Shown here: piece by piece, positions 44,807 to 54,287 of the stretch
Layout of the letters: every line of letters begins with the position of its first letter
How positions within the stretch are numbered: the first letter of the stretch is position 1
NCBI RefSeq assembly: GCF_013403565.1
Contig: NZ_CP058627.1
Span: forward strand, 3,286,001 to 3,350,000
Direction of reading: 5' to 3'
Origin: Chitinibacter bivalviorum
GTDB taxonomy: Bacteria; Pseudomonadota; Gammaproteobacteria; Burkholderiales; Chitinibacteraceae
DNA length: 64,000 bases
Notes under the pieces: model-generated
What the model was told of the DNA's origin: nothing
Databases searched by the model: none
The model's input: only the letters and a program-made list of their open reading frames with translations
Translations under genes and position numbers: made by a program

Positions 44807-45504
44807 CCGCACATCGAGAAAAACGACTAAAAATTTGTAACGTCTCAATTGCGTATTCTTAGTCATTTAGCAATTCTAAATTAACCAATATCACCACAAG
44901 CAACTATGCATTTATCCAGCACTTGAAGAGTACAGCACCCGCCCCTGTGCCAACTCTCAATCTTCGGTGCCATGGGAGACTGGTAAGGGAATTGAGCGGG
45001 TTCTCAATCCGCCGCTGTCAAACTTCGATAAATCGGTCAAAGTTGCCAATTGTGTGCGTGGAGGATAGCAGCAAGCAATCCGCCTTGACGTAAGTAATGC
45101 GTAATGCAAGAATCCGTAATTTAAGCTTGGGCAATAAGATGTAAAAAATCTTCGGTGCCAAAGTTGTCAGTGTACCTGATCGCATCTGTGTGTGACTAAT
45201 CGGATGCTTTTACGCATCCAAAATTGGATTGCACTATTGCCTCCGCCAAAAATGAAGGGCGACTATTGCAACTCAGGAAGATCTATAAAATGGAAGCGTG
45301 AAGGTATCGTCGGTAATCTCTGGTCAATAAATTCAGCTGGGAAGCTGGTCGCTGAAGAAATAAATCAGAATGCGCAGTGCTTTTCAAAGACTAAAGATAA
45401 ATGCAAAAAAGAATATGATGATAGTGATATTTAGAGTGAATAGTTAGACTATTTCATTGCAATGCTAACTTGTATTACATCTTTAATTAAGCTCAGGAAA
45501 TGAC

Positions 45505-46218
45505 ATGATCGAAATGCTATCAATTTGTGTGAATTTTCTTCTAAGAACCATCAAACCTAAGCCGGAATATTCAAACATTCCCAATGAAATCCCACTAAAA
45601 ATTTGCCACACAAACTCAAAAGTACATTACAGCTATATAGAATCAATACGTTCTAGCAACAATGGAAAAATTATTTCAGGCGGAGGGACTAAGTACGCAA
45701 CATACAACCAGAAACAATATACCTTTCTTGCAAATAATCCATATAATGAAAAAATATCGTATTACGCTAAAGTTGCACTATTTGAAGATAAGGAACAAGG
45801 TATTGTTGACAACTATTTTTATATCAACATTGAAGATGTTCAGCCAGGGCATACGCTATCTGAAAAATTAGATATTCATCGCGCCCAAGAAAATTATTAT
45901 TTGATCGAGTTGGTGATAAAAAATTCACGTGGAGAAATAATTAGCCATAAGCAAGACTTGGATTGGAACTTCTGTCACGAAGCGCTCTATAATATGACTC
46001 AAAAAGAGTATGACAACATAAAATCAACAATGAAATTTGTTAAGTCTATTTCGGTGGTTGTGCTGGCTGTTGCACTGTTGTGCCTTATTTTGCCAGTGGT
46101 TTCAATTCTCCATCTTATCATGCCATGGTTTGTTTTTTGGCCGCTTTTATTTATTGGGGCTTATTTGATGTATTTTATGGTTATGGATAAGGTTTTTGCT
46201 CGCAATAATATAAAATAG
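45505..46218 (+). CDS. Membrane protein of unknown function
   Basis: A 237-residue protein. Residues 1-180 are soluble (KVHYSYIESIRSSNNGKIISGGGTKYATYNQ; YFYINIEDVQPGHTLSEKL), followed by two adjacent membrane spans (VVVLAVALLCLILPVVSIL and LLFIGAYLMYFMVM). AGGAAATGAC precedes the ATG. The low-GC codon use differs from the flanking arms. The next 337 bp (46219-46555) hold no gene. Confidence 0.6.
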   Translation: MIEMLSICVNFLLRTIKPKPEYSNIPNEIPLKICHTNSKVHYSYIESIRSSNNGKIISGGGTKYATYNQKQYTFLANNPYNEKISYYAKVALFEDKEQGIVDNYFYINIEDVQPGHTLSEKLDIHRAQENYYLIELVIKNSRGEIISHKQDLDWNFCHEALYNMTQKEYDNIKSTMKFVKSISVVVLAVALLCLILPVVSILHLIMPWFVFWPLLFIGAYLMYFMVMDKVFARNNIK

Positions 46219-46555
46219 TTTTGTTTTTGTGTTTATGTTAATTAATTATTAAATGTAAATGGTTGAGACATTTTCGACTGTGATCTCGAGGCGATCAACA
46301 GTATAAATAATCAAAGACTAGATTGAACGTTTTTTTGAGTGGCTAGCATAACCCCCTATGTAAACTATTCAGAATCCTCCTGCACGTAAGGTATGCAATA
46401 TTTAGCGTTTAGAAATTGAAAGGTGGTCTTCCTCTCAAAAATTGAAATCAGCATTCACGGTAATTACTCCTAGACGTCTAGCTTTGTCCTAAAACGGAAT
46501 GGGATACCATTACAACAGAAAGTTAACAGTTGGCGCTTAGTTTGGGACTTAGAAA

Positions 46556-49500
46556 TCAGTCGATCTTCAATTCAACCTTCAAGGCCCAAAGTGCCAATAT
46601 GTGATGCATTTCAGTCTGGCTTAACTGCCTTGATGTGACTTTCTGCTGGGTGGTAGTGTGAAATTGTCCAAGTCCATTTTTTTTATGAAGTTTATCTCGA
46701 AGCTTGTATGCGCGCCGGTAATTGGTAAAGGAGGTTGCTTCGCTAGATTCAGTTGTTGCCGATCGCTTATGGTATTGTGTTTTTATAGTCCATACAGTTT
46801 TATGAGCTCCGATCGCGTGCAGAAACACTTCCCATAATCTGCAATCTTCAGGCTTTGATAAGTGTAAGCCTGTATTTCTAGGTCGATAATTATCCCTCCA
46901 AATTTGAAGTATTGTTTTGGCGGAATCTGGTTCTCGCGCGAAATAGGCATTGATTTGATCGCATAAGGCGTTATAGAAATTATTGTCTAGGTAGCCATGC
47001 GTTTGTGCCGTACCGAATCGTAAATAACCAGTGTCTGCTACCAATTTGTTATATGCCAATTGCAATTGCGATGCTTGCCGATTGGGCAACCCAAAATGTA
47101 TTGAAATCTCTTCTATCGAAATTCCTTTAATCATTCCTTCTATCGCGAGTTGCAATAATTTTAGGCTGAAAATCCCGGGGTGCTGCCTTGGCGGTAAGGT
47201 TGGTAGTACATGGTTGTGTAGTACCAACTCTTGCTTGGCAACACCTTGTCGTTTTAAAGCTGATTGAATTAACTCCGATGTAAATAAATGCGGCTGATCT
47301 TTGGTGCGGCCACGGCGCATCTTGATGGCACCGACAGTTAAACCTGTCCATTGTGCTAACTGGCGATCGCTAGGGCACGTCAATGCGCATTTTTGGCTGT
47401 GGAGTGAGAATGCCAAATCTAGGCTATGTGTATAAGCGCCGAAGGTAGTATCAAGGTGCGCATGCCCAAGGTGTGTGCTGATTGCATGCAGCAGCCGGCG
47501 AGAAGAGTATGTTGGACCAAGCCATTGGCGTTCAAGCGCCCCCGCCTGACCAGGAAACCATGCGCTTAATTGGTTATGGTTTTCCAAATGATGCGTAGTA
47601 CTCACATATATGGCCGCACTCGCAAAGGTGTGTCGCGCATGGTGAATACGACAGGCCGGATTACCTGTTGCAATTTTGAGTGCTTGTAACAGTCGTTGTG
47701 AAAGACGAAAACGTGAGATACGTTCTTCGTGATTATCACTCTTACAAAAAATAGGTACATCCTTATGCCCATGAAACCGTGCATTTAATGTAGTTAGACG
47801 CAGTTTTAATATTTCTAGCTCATCTTCCGTCATCGTCCAACATGGCAACTGTCGGAATCCAGAGCTGGATTTAGGACGCCCCCATTTATTTTGCCGTACA
47901 TAAACTGTCGGCAATTGATCGATAAACACAAGGTCTCGCAGAGTTAATCTGAAACACTCTCCAATCCGCAGGCCGAACCGGAATATCAAAATTAACGCCA
48001 GAGTTTGCAATTCAGCCTCTTCAATTTCCGCATGAACATCTGTTCGAAGTAGGCTTTTTGCATTTTGGTATTCTTGTACCGTAATGATTTGTGCATGAAC
48101 AAGCGAAGTGCTGCCTGCAAACGCCGGATCTAGCTTTTCGAAGTCAACAATCGCAGCATCAAAATGCGTGATCAAATAATCGTGAAAATAGCGTATGCGT
48201 GTGCCAAGCCTGCCTCTGCCTTCGGTATTTTTGCTGTAATTCAGTGCTTGCAAATACGTGTCAGCAAAGTCCTCGCTTTCAAGATCGGCAAAATCATCGT
48301 TCCAAGCAAGTTCAAGCAGTGGATTGCCGACTGTGAATACATAATCGTAAACCGTGCTGGCCGCAAAATAGTGCCCATGAGATTTCTTTTTAAGGACACT
48401 TTTAGCATAGTGAGCGAGTAGGTGCAGTACCGAGCAAATGCCAAGCTCTGACCAAGCGTCTATTAATTGATCAATTGCTTTTGCTGTATTGGTACGATTT
48501 ACTGTGCCTTGGGAGCCCGCATGCAGATGTTGGGAAGTATCTACACCAACAAAGGCTCGAACTATTTTCTGTAAATCACTTAAAGCTTTCTTCTGAATCT
48601 TGAAATCGGTATTGAGCTTGTGCTGAGCTGGGAATGCTCGAGGCGCATCATCCTCAAGGTCTTTTAGTTGTTCACTTCGTTGATCACTTAAGATTCGTAT
48701 TAGATTGTTTTTAGGGATGGCCCAAGTTTTTATTTCGTCACAAGCATAACTTGCGAGGACGCCCGGTAAATTGTGACGTTGCCAAGCACGCATGGCGGTC
48801 TCAATGGCAGTCAGATATTGAGTTCGCTTTTGATCGCGCCATTGTGTTACAAGGTCGAATTGTTCTCCGAGTATGTCGCTTAGACTTGTGTGAATTTCTC
48901 TTATGGGCGGAATTTCGGTTTTACGGCCATAAATCTCAGTTAGTAATAGGATCGACAACATCCCAGGCCACCAACGAAATTGGCGCTTCTGCTTATCCTG
49001 CCATTCAAGCCAGCAGTGTTGTCTGAAGTGCGTCAGTCCATGCTGAGTTACCGCCTCAAGCGCTGCAAATAAGTGGTTTTTATTCGTAATCCCTGTCTCG
49101 ATGCTCAAAGCCAAGATGGCCCAAGCCGATAGCTCTGGGAGTCGCATTAAGCTAGGTTCTGCTGGGAAATTTCTAGTAAATTCAGCTCTGAGCCATTCCG
49201 CACGCTGCACCCAAATCAAATGATCATATGCCACTGAAGATGGTTCAGAAGAAAGACCATCCAAAACAAAACCGCTATGATATTTACCTGCTGACTTGAT
49301 TCTCAGATAACGTTTTAACACATTTAGTGTCTGTATTTTACTTTGCGTGCTAGTGTCGGGGTGCGTGAGAATCGCATTTTGGACTTCCTGTTGCAAGGAC
49401 TTATTTTCCAGTAATTCCTTCCATGAGCGCTCCCTCAATACTGAATTAATCAAGGGTTTTACCTGGTTTAAGGTAAGGGTGGCTTCGGGGGAAATAATGC

Positions 49501-51868
49501 GTGGTATAGGCCCCGATCGTAGTTCTGCACGAGAATAAGCAGTGGGTATTTTTTTCTTATTTATTACCCTAATTCCAGGGTGTGGGTAAAAGCCTAATTC
49601 AGTTAACCATGCGTCAACGGCCACATCCCACTGCTCGATAATATTATTTGGGGGACATGACATGCTGCTAGACCACGGTTGCTGCCCCGCTTGAATATGG
49701 CCTGCCGCACCAGAAACCCATTCTCCTGGCAATCCTTTGTCTCTAAGAGCACTAATAAACCAGTGCCTTGGTAGGTTACTTGGCCAAAGTCCTGTTTTTC
49801 CTAGCCATCCAATCACTTCTGCGGTTCCCAATTTTTTGAGATCACGACCAAGTTGCATCGGTAGTAAGAAGAAATAATTAACCTTGCCTGATAGCAGAGG
49901 CAGTGAGTCCATGCGCCCAATCTCTCCCGCAAGTGACACATCGATATAAGCCAACCTTTGCGCTAACCCGCGTAAATGTTGGGAATACAACTGCATCTGT
50001 TTTTGCACTATTGGACTTAGGCGCACCAACCTGGCTTGATGGCCTTCATCAATCACTTTGTCTCGAATGATGGACCACCCGGAATCATCAAGCGTAGATA
50101 AGGTAAAACTGAATTGATCCGCGGCTCGATGACCCGTAGCGCATTGCAACATCCATGCGGTGTAGCAAGCCATATGCGCGTGAGCTAGAACTAGTTCGGA
50201 ATAGTCACACGGCAAAGGCAGCTCATCGATTGCACGCATGCGGATGAGTTGCTCGGATAAAACTTGAGTATGCTTGCTTGGAGAGAGAAATAACCGGCTA
50301 CCGAAGCGGTCTGGTCGAGTACAAATGGGGATAATTTCTAACCCGAGTTTAAGTAACTGCGCTGAATATCGCGCGACTAGTTCATTACTCGGTATTGAGT
50401 AATAGTAATAGCCTACGGTTGGTGCAAATTGAACCGTATTGACAACGAGACTAGCCAGTAACTCGTCACCATGCTCACGTACTTCCGCATCAAAGAGAAT
50501 TCTTCGAAGTCTGGCATAGGTCGCTCGAAGTGCCGGCGAAGTTTCGCGCAATGATTTTAGCCAGAGGCTCATTGCTGCTTCAGCTTCGTTTGGAGAATTG
50601 AGATGTAATGTTTCTGCTAGGCTCTTTGTGTCCAAGTCAGTTATTTCTAGCAGCATGCTGTACATCAACGTGGGTACAGGGAGAATTAACCAATCGTGCT
50701 GCAGCTCAAACTCAGCTTTTTGAACTGAGGTTGGCGTAAAACGCCCTGGGAAATCTGGAAATCCTCGCCCCCAGTGCCCATCCCTGAGGTTAATTTGTAG
50801 TCCAGGCAAATGATCCCACTCCGTGACAAAACGGGTCTGTAGTAATTCGTTTAGATCTACAGAGCAGGAAAGCGTGATTAAAGCTAATAAAGCTCCCGTC
50901 CGATGCTCGGGGAGAATCTCTGTTTTCAGTCCCTGAATGATGCAATTCAGGTCATATTCATTCAGAGATTCCCATGCCCAAGGAAGGTAATTATTTTCTC
51001 GGGCCGTACGATAGCGAGCTTCGCGTAATCGAGCATATTGACCAAAGGTGCCGAGCTCAGATGGCGCTTCTTCCGGTTCTTCGACAATGAGTTCAATGCG
51101 TGGCTCGTCAATGTCGAGATCTTTGGGGGGAAGATAGACAGCTCGCGTAATCGGATTTTGTATGTTTAAACGAGAACGGGCGGTGCCTTTATGAGGCAAA
51201 TCCGATCGTTGGATGGGTACCTTTTGCAGGATAGGCTCAAATGCTGTAAATCCAGCAAACGAGCCATGTAATAACTTGAGCCCTTTTATGCAGTGATTCA
51301 GTGGATGTTGCGGATCTGCGGCGTCTTCAATAAGAATGGCTAATTGTTCGGATGGCGCTGTCGTAAATTTCCAATCACAATCGTAACTTCCTTTTAGAAG
51401 CCTCCTGATCCCTGCGCAGACTTCCAAAATCGCATTAGGTATGCGCTCAAATTTATTGGTACACCAAATAAATACCGCAGCCTGTAAAAAGCGTGCGATT
51501 TGTAACTGTTCCGGAGAATAAGGGGTGCTAGTGACAGTCCAGGTTGTTATTAAAGGACGATCTTTGACTCTGTGCTTTATCGATGTTGAATATGTTCTAG
51601 GAATTAATTTGGGATAAGTAGTACTAAGTTGTTTCAAGCGAAGTAGCGCATTAATTGCACTTCTGTGTGCATTGGACAGATGTGCTTCAGTCCATTGGGA
51701 TGTCTTGAAAATAGCAGAAAGAGCTCCGACGGTCTCATGGAGTTGATCAATATCTTCCTTTAGTCCAAGAACTGACTTAACCAATTCAGCTATAGATTCT
51801 GCGTCTTGTGGGGATACCGTGTTCAATTCAACAACAAACTTGTTTAGATCTGGTAGGTCTTGATCCAC
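46556..51868 (-). CDS. Giant protein with two tyrosine-recombinase-like domains
   Basis: A 1770-residue protein, several times the usual integrase length. Domain B (about 1280-1490) is a good tyrosine recombinase: GLRIGE with Arg1301, IHHARH with His1409/Arg1412, HLGHAHLDTT with His1469, and Tyr1479 in GAYTHS. Domain A (about 565-735) echoes it with ATGHRAAD (Arg581), NLPRHWF (Arg701) and AAGH (His724), but lacks the first His of HxxR (Asn698) and has no Tyr about 10 residues after His724. The N-terminal 500 and C-terminal 280 residues match nothing I know; a helix-turn-helix-like IEEISIHFGLPNRQASQLQLAY lies near 1590. It lies next to attR, in the island, opposite the canonical integrase. Confidence 0.75.
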   Translation of the reverse strand: MDQDLPDLNKFVVELNTVSPQDAESIAELVKSVLGLKEDIDQLHETVGALSAIFKTSQWTEAHLSNAHRSAINALLRLKQLSTTYPKLIPRTYSTSIKHRVKDRPLITTWTVTSTPYSPEQLQIARFLQAAVFIWCTNKFERIPNAILEVCAGIRRLLKGSYDCDWKFTTAPSEQLAILIEDAADPQHPLNHCIKGLKLLHGSFAGFTAFEPILQKVPIQRSDLPHKGTARSRLNIQNPITRAVYLPPKDLDIDEPRIELIVEEPEEAPSELGTFGQYARLREARYRTARENNYLPWAWESLNEYDLNCIIQGLKTEILPEHRTGALLALITLSCSVDLNELLQTRFVTEWDHLPGLQINLRDGHWGRGFPDFPGRFTPTSVQKAEFELQHDWLILPVPTLMYSMLLEITDLDTKSLAETLHLNSPNEAEAAMSLWLKSLRETSPALRATYARLRRILFDAEVREHGDELLASLVVNTVQFAPTVGYYYYSIPSNELVARYSAQLLKLGLEIIPICTRPDRFGSRLFLSPSKHTQVLSEQLIRMRAIDELPLPCDYSELVLAHAHMACYTAWMLQCATGHRAADQFSFTLSTLDDSGWSIIRDKVIDEGHQARLVRLSPIVQKQMQLYSQHLRGLAQRLAYIDVSLAGEIGRMDSLPLLSGKVNYFFLLPMQLGRDLKKLGTAEVIGWLGKTGLWPSNLPRHWFISALRDKGLPGEWVSGAAGHIQAGQQPWSSSMSCPPNNIIEQWDVAVDAWLTELGFYPHPGIRVINKKKIPTAYSRAELRSGPIPRIISPEATLTLNQVKPLINSVLRERSWKELLENKSLQQEVQNAILTHPDTSTQSKIQTLNVLKRYLRIKSAGKYHSGFVLDGLSSEPSSVAYDHLIWVQRAEWLRAEFTRNFPAEPSLMRLPELSAWAILALSIETGITNKNHLFAALEAVTQHGLTHFRQHCWLEWQDKQKRQFRWWPGMLSILLLTEIYGRKTEIPPIREIHTSLSDILGEQFDLVTQWRDQKRTQYLTAIETAMRAWQRHNLPGVLASYACDEIKTWAIPKNNLIRILSDQRSEQLKDLEDDAPRAFPAQHKLNTDFKIQKKALSDLQKIVRAFVGVDTSQHLHAGSQGTVNRTNTAKAIDQLIDAWSELGICSVLHLLAHYAKSVLKKKSHGHYFAASTVYDYVFTVGNPLLELAWNDDFADLESEDFADTYLQALNYSKNTEGRGRLGTRIRYFHDYLITHFDAAIVDFEKLDPAFAGSTSLVHAQIITVQEYQNAKSLLRTDVHAEIEEAELQTLALILIFRFGLRIGECFRLTLRDLVFIDQLPTVYVRQNKWGRPKSSSGFRQLPCWTMTEDELEILKLRLTTLNARFHGHKDVPIFCKSDNHEERISRFRLSQRLLQALKIATGNPACRIHHARHTFASAAIYVSTTHHLENHNQLSAWFPGQAGALERQWLGPTYSSRRLLHAISTHLGHAHLDTTFGAYTHSLDLAFSLHSQKCALTCPSDRQLAQWTGLTVGAIKMRRGRTKDQPHLFTSELIQSALKRQGVAKQELVLHNHVLPTLPPRQHPGIFSLKLLQLAIEGMIKGISIEEISIHFGLPNRQASQLQLAYNKLVADTGYLRFGTAQTHGYLDNNFYNALCDQINAYFAREPDSAKTILQIWRDNYRPRNTGLHLSKPEDCRLWEVFLHAIGAHKTVWTIKTQYHKRSATTESSEATSFTNYRRAYKLRDKLHKKNGLGQFHTTTQQKVTSRQLSQTEMHHILALWALKVELKID

Positions 51869-52095
51869 GGCAGCCCCTAGCTATGCTGAAATTTAACCCG
51901 ACGGTCGGATATTTGTAAGCATATCAGATAATCAAAAAGGTAACATTTTTTGGTGGGTGAAAAATTCGCGTACGAATGTTCTTTTGATTTTGTTGCCTCA
52001 TTGTTGTATATTTTTCTATAAAAACAATGGTATAGATATGTTTGATTTTTACGGACATACATTTATGTCACATAAGATGTCTCAAAAATTTCAGT

Positions 52096-52140
52096 CTCAT
52101 AACCCGAAGGTCATAGGTTCGAGTCCTATTCCCGCAACCA
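52096..52140 (+). other. attR: displaced 3' half of tRNA-fMet
   Basis: Forty-five nt from the anticodon loop CTCATAA to CCA, identical to 6947-6991 except for two changes: C to T in the 5' strand of the T-stem and G to A in the 3' strand. The two changes are paired, so the T-stem stays intact as ATAGG/CCTAT. There is no 5' tRNA half upstream, so this is a fragment left by integration. Confidence 0.85.
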
Positions 52141-52791
52141 AAAATGAAAAAACCTAGGTCTCAAGCCTAGGTTTTTTTTCGTCTCGGATTTTTGCAATTT
52201 GGGCACAGAACCCGTCTGTGCCCATTTTTGTGCCCATCCTGTGCCCAACTGATTTTTCACTGGCAGTAAAAAACCCCCATTTTGACCTTCGCCGATTTTT
52301 AAGAAAATGTGCCCAATTTTTTATGGCATTGATCTTCGGGTGTTGTGCCCAAATTGCACGACTTTCAACATGACCTTCGCTTTTTTTTGGGGACTTGTGC
52401 CCATAGTGAATTTTTTGGGCACAGGATGGGCACAGAAATTTATGTCTTCTTTGGCGCTAAATTGATGCAAATTGCTCTTGTTGCTGATTGCTAAAGTGAA
52501 GAAAAACAGGGCCTCGCAGTGAACCTCTGATTTTTCAGCAGCGAGGCCTGATCAATTATGCGGTCACTGAACTTTCACAACAGCGATTACCACTATTCTG
52601 TTTTTTCGCTATTGGGCACAGCTTCGGGAACGTGCTCAAGCAGATCCGAAATCGAACAAGAAAAGTATGTGCATAGCGCATCAATCACTTCGAGCTCAAT
52701 TCTTTCCGCTGTCTCATGATATAGGCGCGTAAGCGTCCCTCGATTTATTCCAGTATCACGAGCTAGGTCACTTATTTTTATCCTGCGTTCA
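52141..52791. repeat. Long direct repeat, copy 2 (left end of an older element)
   Basis: Nearly identical to 6992-7641: the same terminator (52152-52180), nine TGTGCCCA/TGGGCACA sites (about 52200-52440), the same spacing of blocks and the start of the same repressor gene. It ends abruptly at 52791 inside that gene. Confidence 0.85.
52593..52791 (-). pseudogene. Truncated copy of the element repressor
   Basis: From ERRIKISDLARDTGINRG onwards the frame is almost the same as the protein at 7443-7673 (ends PNSEKTE instead of PNREKTE). The first 10-12 codons are replaced at 52791 by unrelated sequence, so the native start and operator are missing. A chimeric open frame continues to 52853 but has no family-like N-terminus. 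Confidence 0.75.
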
Positions 52792-52955
52792 TGTTCGCGC
52801 CGATTGAAATTTGACCCACGGGGGGGGCAATAATTTGGACACACCCAAATCATTGTTATACCAGCTCTTGAACCAACCGGGAAACTGTACCGGGTTAGCG
52901 GACAGCATCACAATGACGCCGCGGCCGCCGAGCTCGCCGAGGAGCTAGATATTCA
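52792..52955. mobile_element. Possible insertion-sequence remnant
   Basis: GTTCGCGCCGATTGAAATTT followed by GACCCAC, then a run of G, resembles the ends of IS21-type elements, but there is no transposase. The following GCGGCCGCCGAGCTCGCC-rich segment differs sharply in composition from both sides. This patch marks where the repeat copy is cut. Family assignment is weak. Confidence 0.3.
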
Positions 52956-53933
52956 TTACCCTTCAGTTTCTGCTGGCGCATCTTTCGGCAAATACTGAGG
53001 TAAGTAATCTTTCATCATCCGCAACATAACTTCGGCTTGTGTTTTGTCCCGCCGGCGCTTCTCTTCCGGCCGCGTGTGTTGTGTTGCCATCCACAGTTTG
53101 AATTTGTAGAAATCATACGGGTAAATGGTCGGCATCAATGCCATTTCCCCGCGCACACTCACAACCACCGTTTCCAATCTCGGCGATGACAACAACGACT
53201 CAGCACGCTTTGCCGGGACTGGCCACAAATCATCCTCATCATCACTAAATGCGAAGGGGTGTGGCTCGCCATCTCGCGACGCGGCCCTGATGAAATCCAC
53301 CTGGAATGCTTTATTATTGGTCGCGGTGTAGCCGCCACTATCTAGTTCATCCACCTGGAAGCTACTGTCCATTTTTTTGAGTAGCCGGATCATTGATCGC
53401 TCTTGAGTCCGGTTGAGGTGGGTAAAGAACTGCAGCCGTTTGCCGTTATGCCACAGCAAGTCCACATCTTGCGTTGCCAGTGCACCGGCATTGTCAATTC
53501 GCACCCCGGCGGCTGTTTCGTAGGCGTACAAGGCGAAAGTGCCCACAATCGTGAAGAACCCCATCAATCCCTGCTCAGCCAGCATATTCAACAGATCGAT
53601 CACGATTTGTGGTGTGTGGCCGACGTAGAGTGCCCGATTCAATCTCTGGTGTTTTAGAACGGTTTCTTTGAGCGATGAAACGCGATCGCTCGTAAATGTT
53701 TTACGTTCGACGAATGAATGATAGATCGCCTCTGTTTCTTCTGTTCTACGCCCAAGACTTTTCTGCGCACTACTCACATTGGCTCTGATCAGGTATTCCA
53801 CGCCACCAACTTCGCGCCAAAACATGCTACCCCGCACTTCTTTCGCGGCTTTTTTTGCCTCATACAAGGCCAGAAATGCAGTTTTCGCATCGGAATACTG
53901 CCTCAGGGCGTCATCGTTCAGCTCGGTTAGCAT
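52956..53933 (-). CDS. NTP_transf_8 (GSU2403-type) nucleotidyltransferase-fold protein
   Basis: A 325-residue protein. Residues 110-260 follow the NTP_transf_8 nucleotidyltransferase fold: FFTIVGTFALYAYETAAGVRI, then LATQDVDLLWHNGKRL with the D-x-D-like DVD, then KAFQVDFIRA. Residues 1-110 are helical with a SSLKETVLKHQRLNRALYVGHTPQIV stretch. Related nucleotidyltransferase proteins occur as toxin or defence components. It is isolated here with no clear partner and lies between the island repeats and the chromosome. The 350 bp after its start (53934-54287) hold only the terminator at 54246-54280. Confidence 0.75.
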   Translation of the reverse strand: MLTELNDDALRQYSDAKTAFLALYEAKKAAKEVRGSMFWREVGGVEYLIRANVSSAQKSLGRRTEETEAIYHSFVERKTFTSDRVSSLKETVLKHQRLNRALYVGHTPQIVIDLLNMLAEQGLMGFFTIVGTFALYAYETAAGVRIDNAGALATQDVDLLWHNGKRLQFFTHLNRTQERSMIRLLKKMDSSFQVDELDSGGYTATNNKAFQVDFIRAASRDGEPHPFAFSDDEDDLWPVPAKRAESLLSSPRLETVVVSVRGEMALMPTIYPYDFYKFKLWMATQHTRPEEKRRRDKTQAEVMLRMMKDYLPQYLPKDAPAETEG

Positions 53934-54245
53934 ACATGCATCTCCGGTCGGTTTTCACTGCAAATTTAAGAACACTAATTTTACATTGAAAACATAATAA
54001 ATTCATCGTCTTTCACTGTATCTCATAATTTGTCATTTTCATTGTGAAAACTGACTTTCCCACCGCTAAATTTTTTCCCGACTTAGTCTGCCATATATAG
54101 AGCCATTTCGCACTAATCGGCCAAGCGGCCTTGGAGTTGCGTTGCGCCTCAAGATCTTTTTTCGTTGGATTACGGTCCGCTATGTCTCTATCCCCAATGG
54201 CGATCCAGCGCCAACTTCCACACTAAATTAACAGCGCCCCAAAAA

Positions 54246-54280
54246 AACGCCGCAGGCAATGAGCGCTGCGGCGTTTTTTT
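54246..54280. terminator. Bidirectional rho-independent terminator
   Basis: ACGCCGCAG pairs with CTGCGGCGT around GCAATGAGCG, preceded by a run of A and followed by TTTTTTT. On the minus strand it ends the ABC operon whose last stop is at 54288; on the plus strand it would block read-through from the other side. Confidence 0.8.
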
Positions 54281-54287
54281 ACTCTGT

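Noticed and set aside
44798..44830. 10-codon frame starting in the hairpin after the micro-peptide
   Set aside because: GGAGGG before ATG looks like a ribosome site but is one arm of the hairpin; too short to support.
45192..45434. 80-codon frame in the gene-free tract
   Set aside because: It lacks a ribosome site and a sensible start, and its composition is unlike the neighbours; kept only as a weak possibility.
44775..45500. Retron or other reverse-transcriptase-linked RNA
   Set aside because: There is no reverse transcriptase gene in the neighbourhood and no clear msr/msd fold.
52593..52853. Intact second repressor gene
   Set aside because: The first codons derive from unrelated sequence after 52791 and the operator region is missing, so it is treated as a truncated copy.
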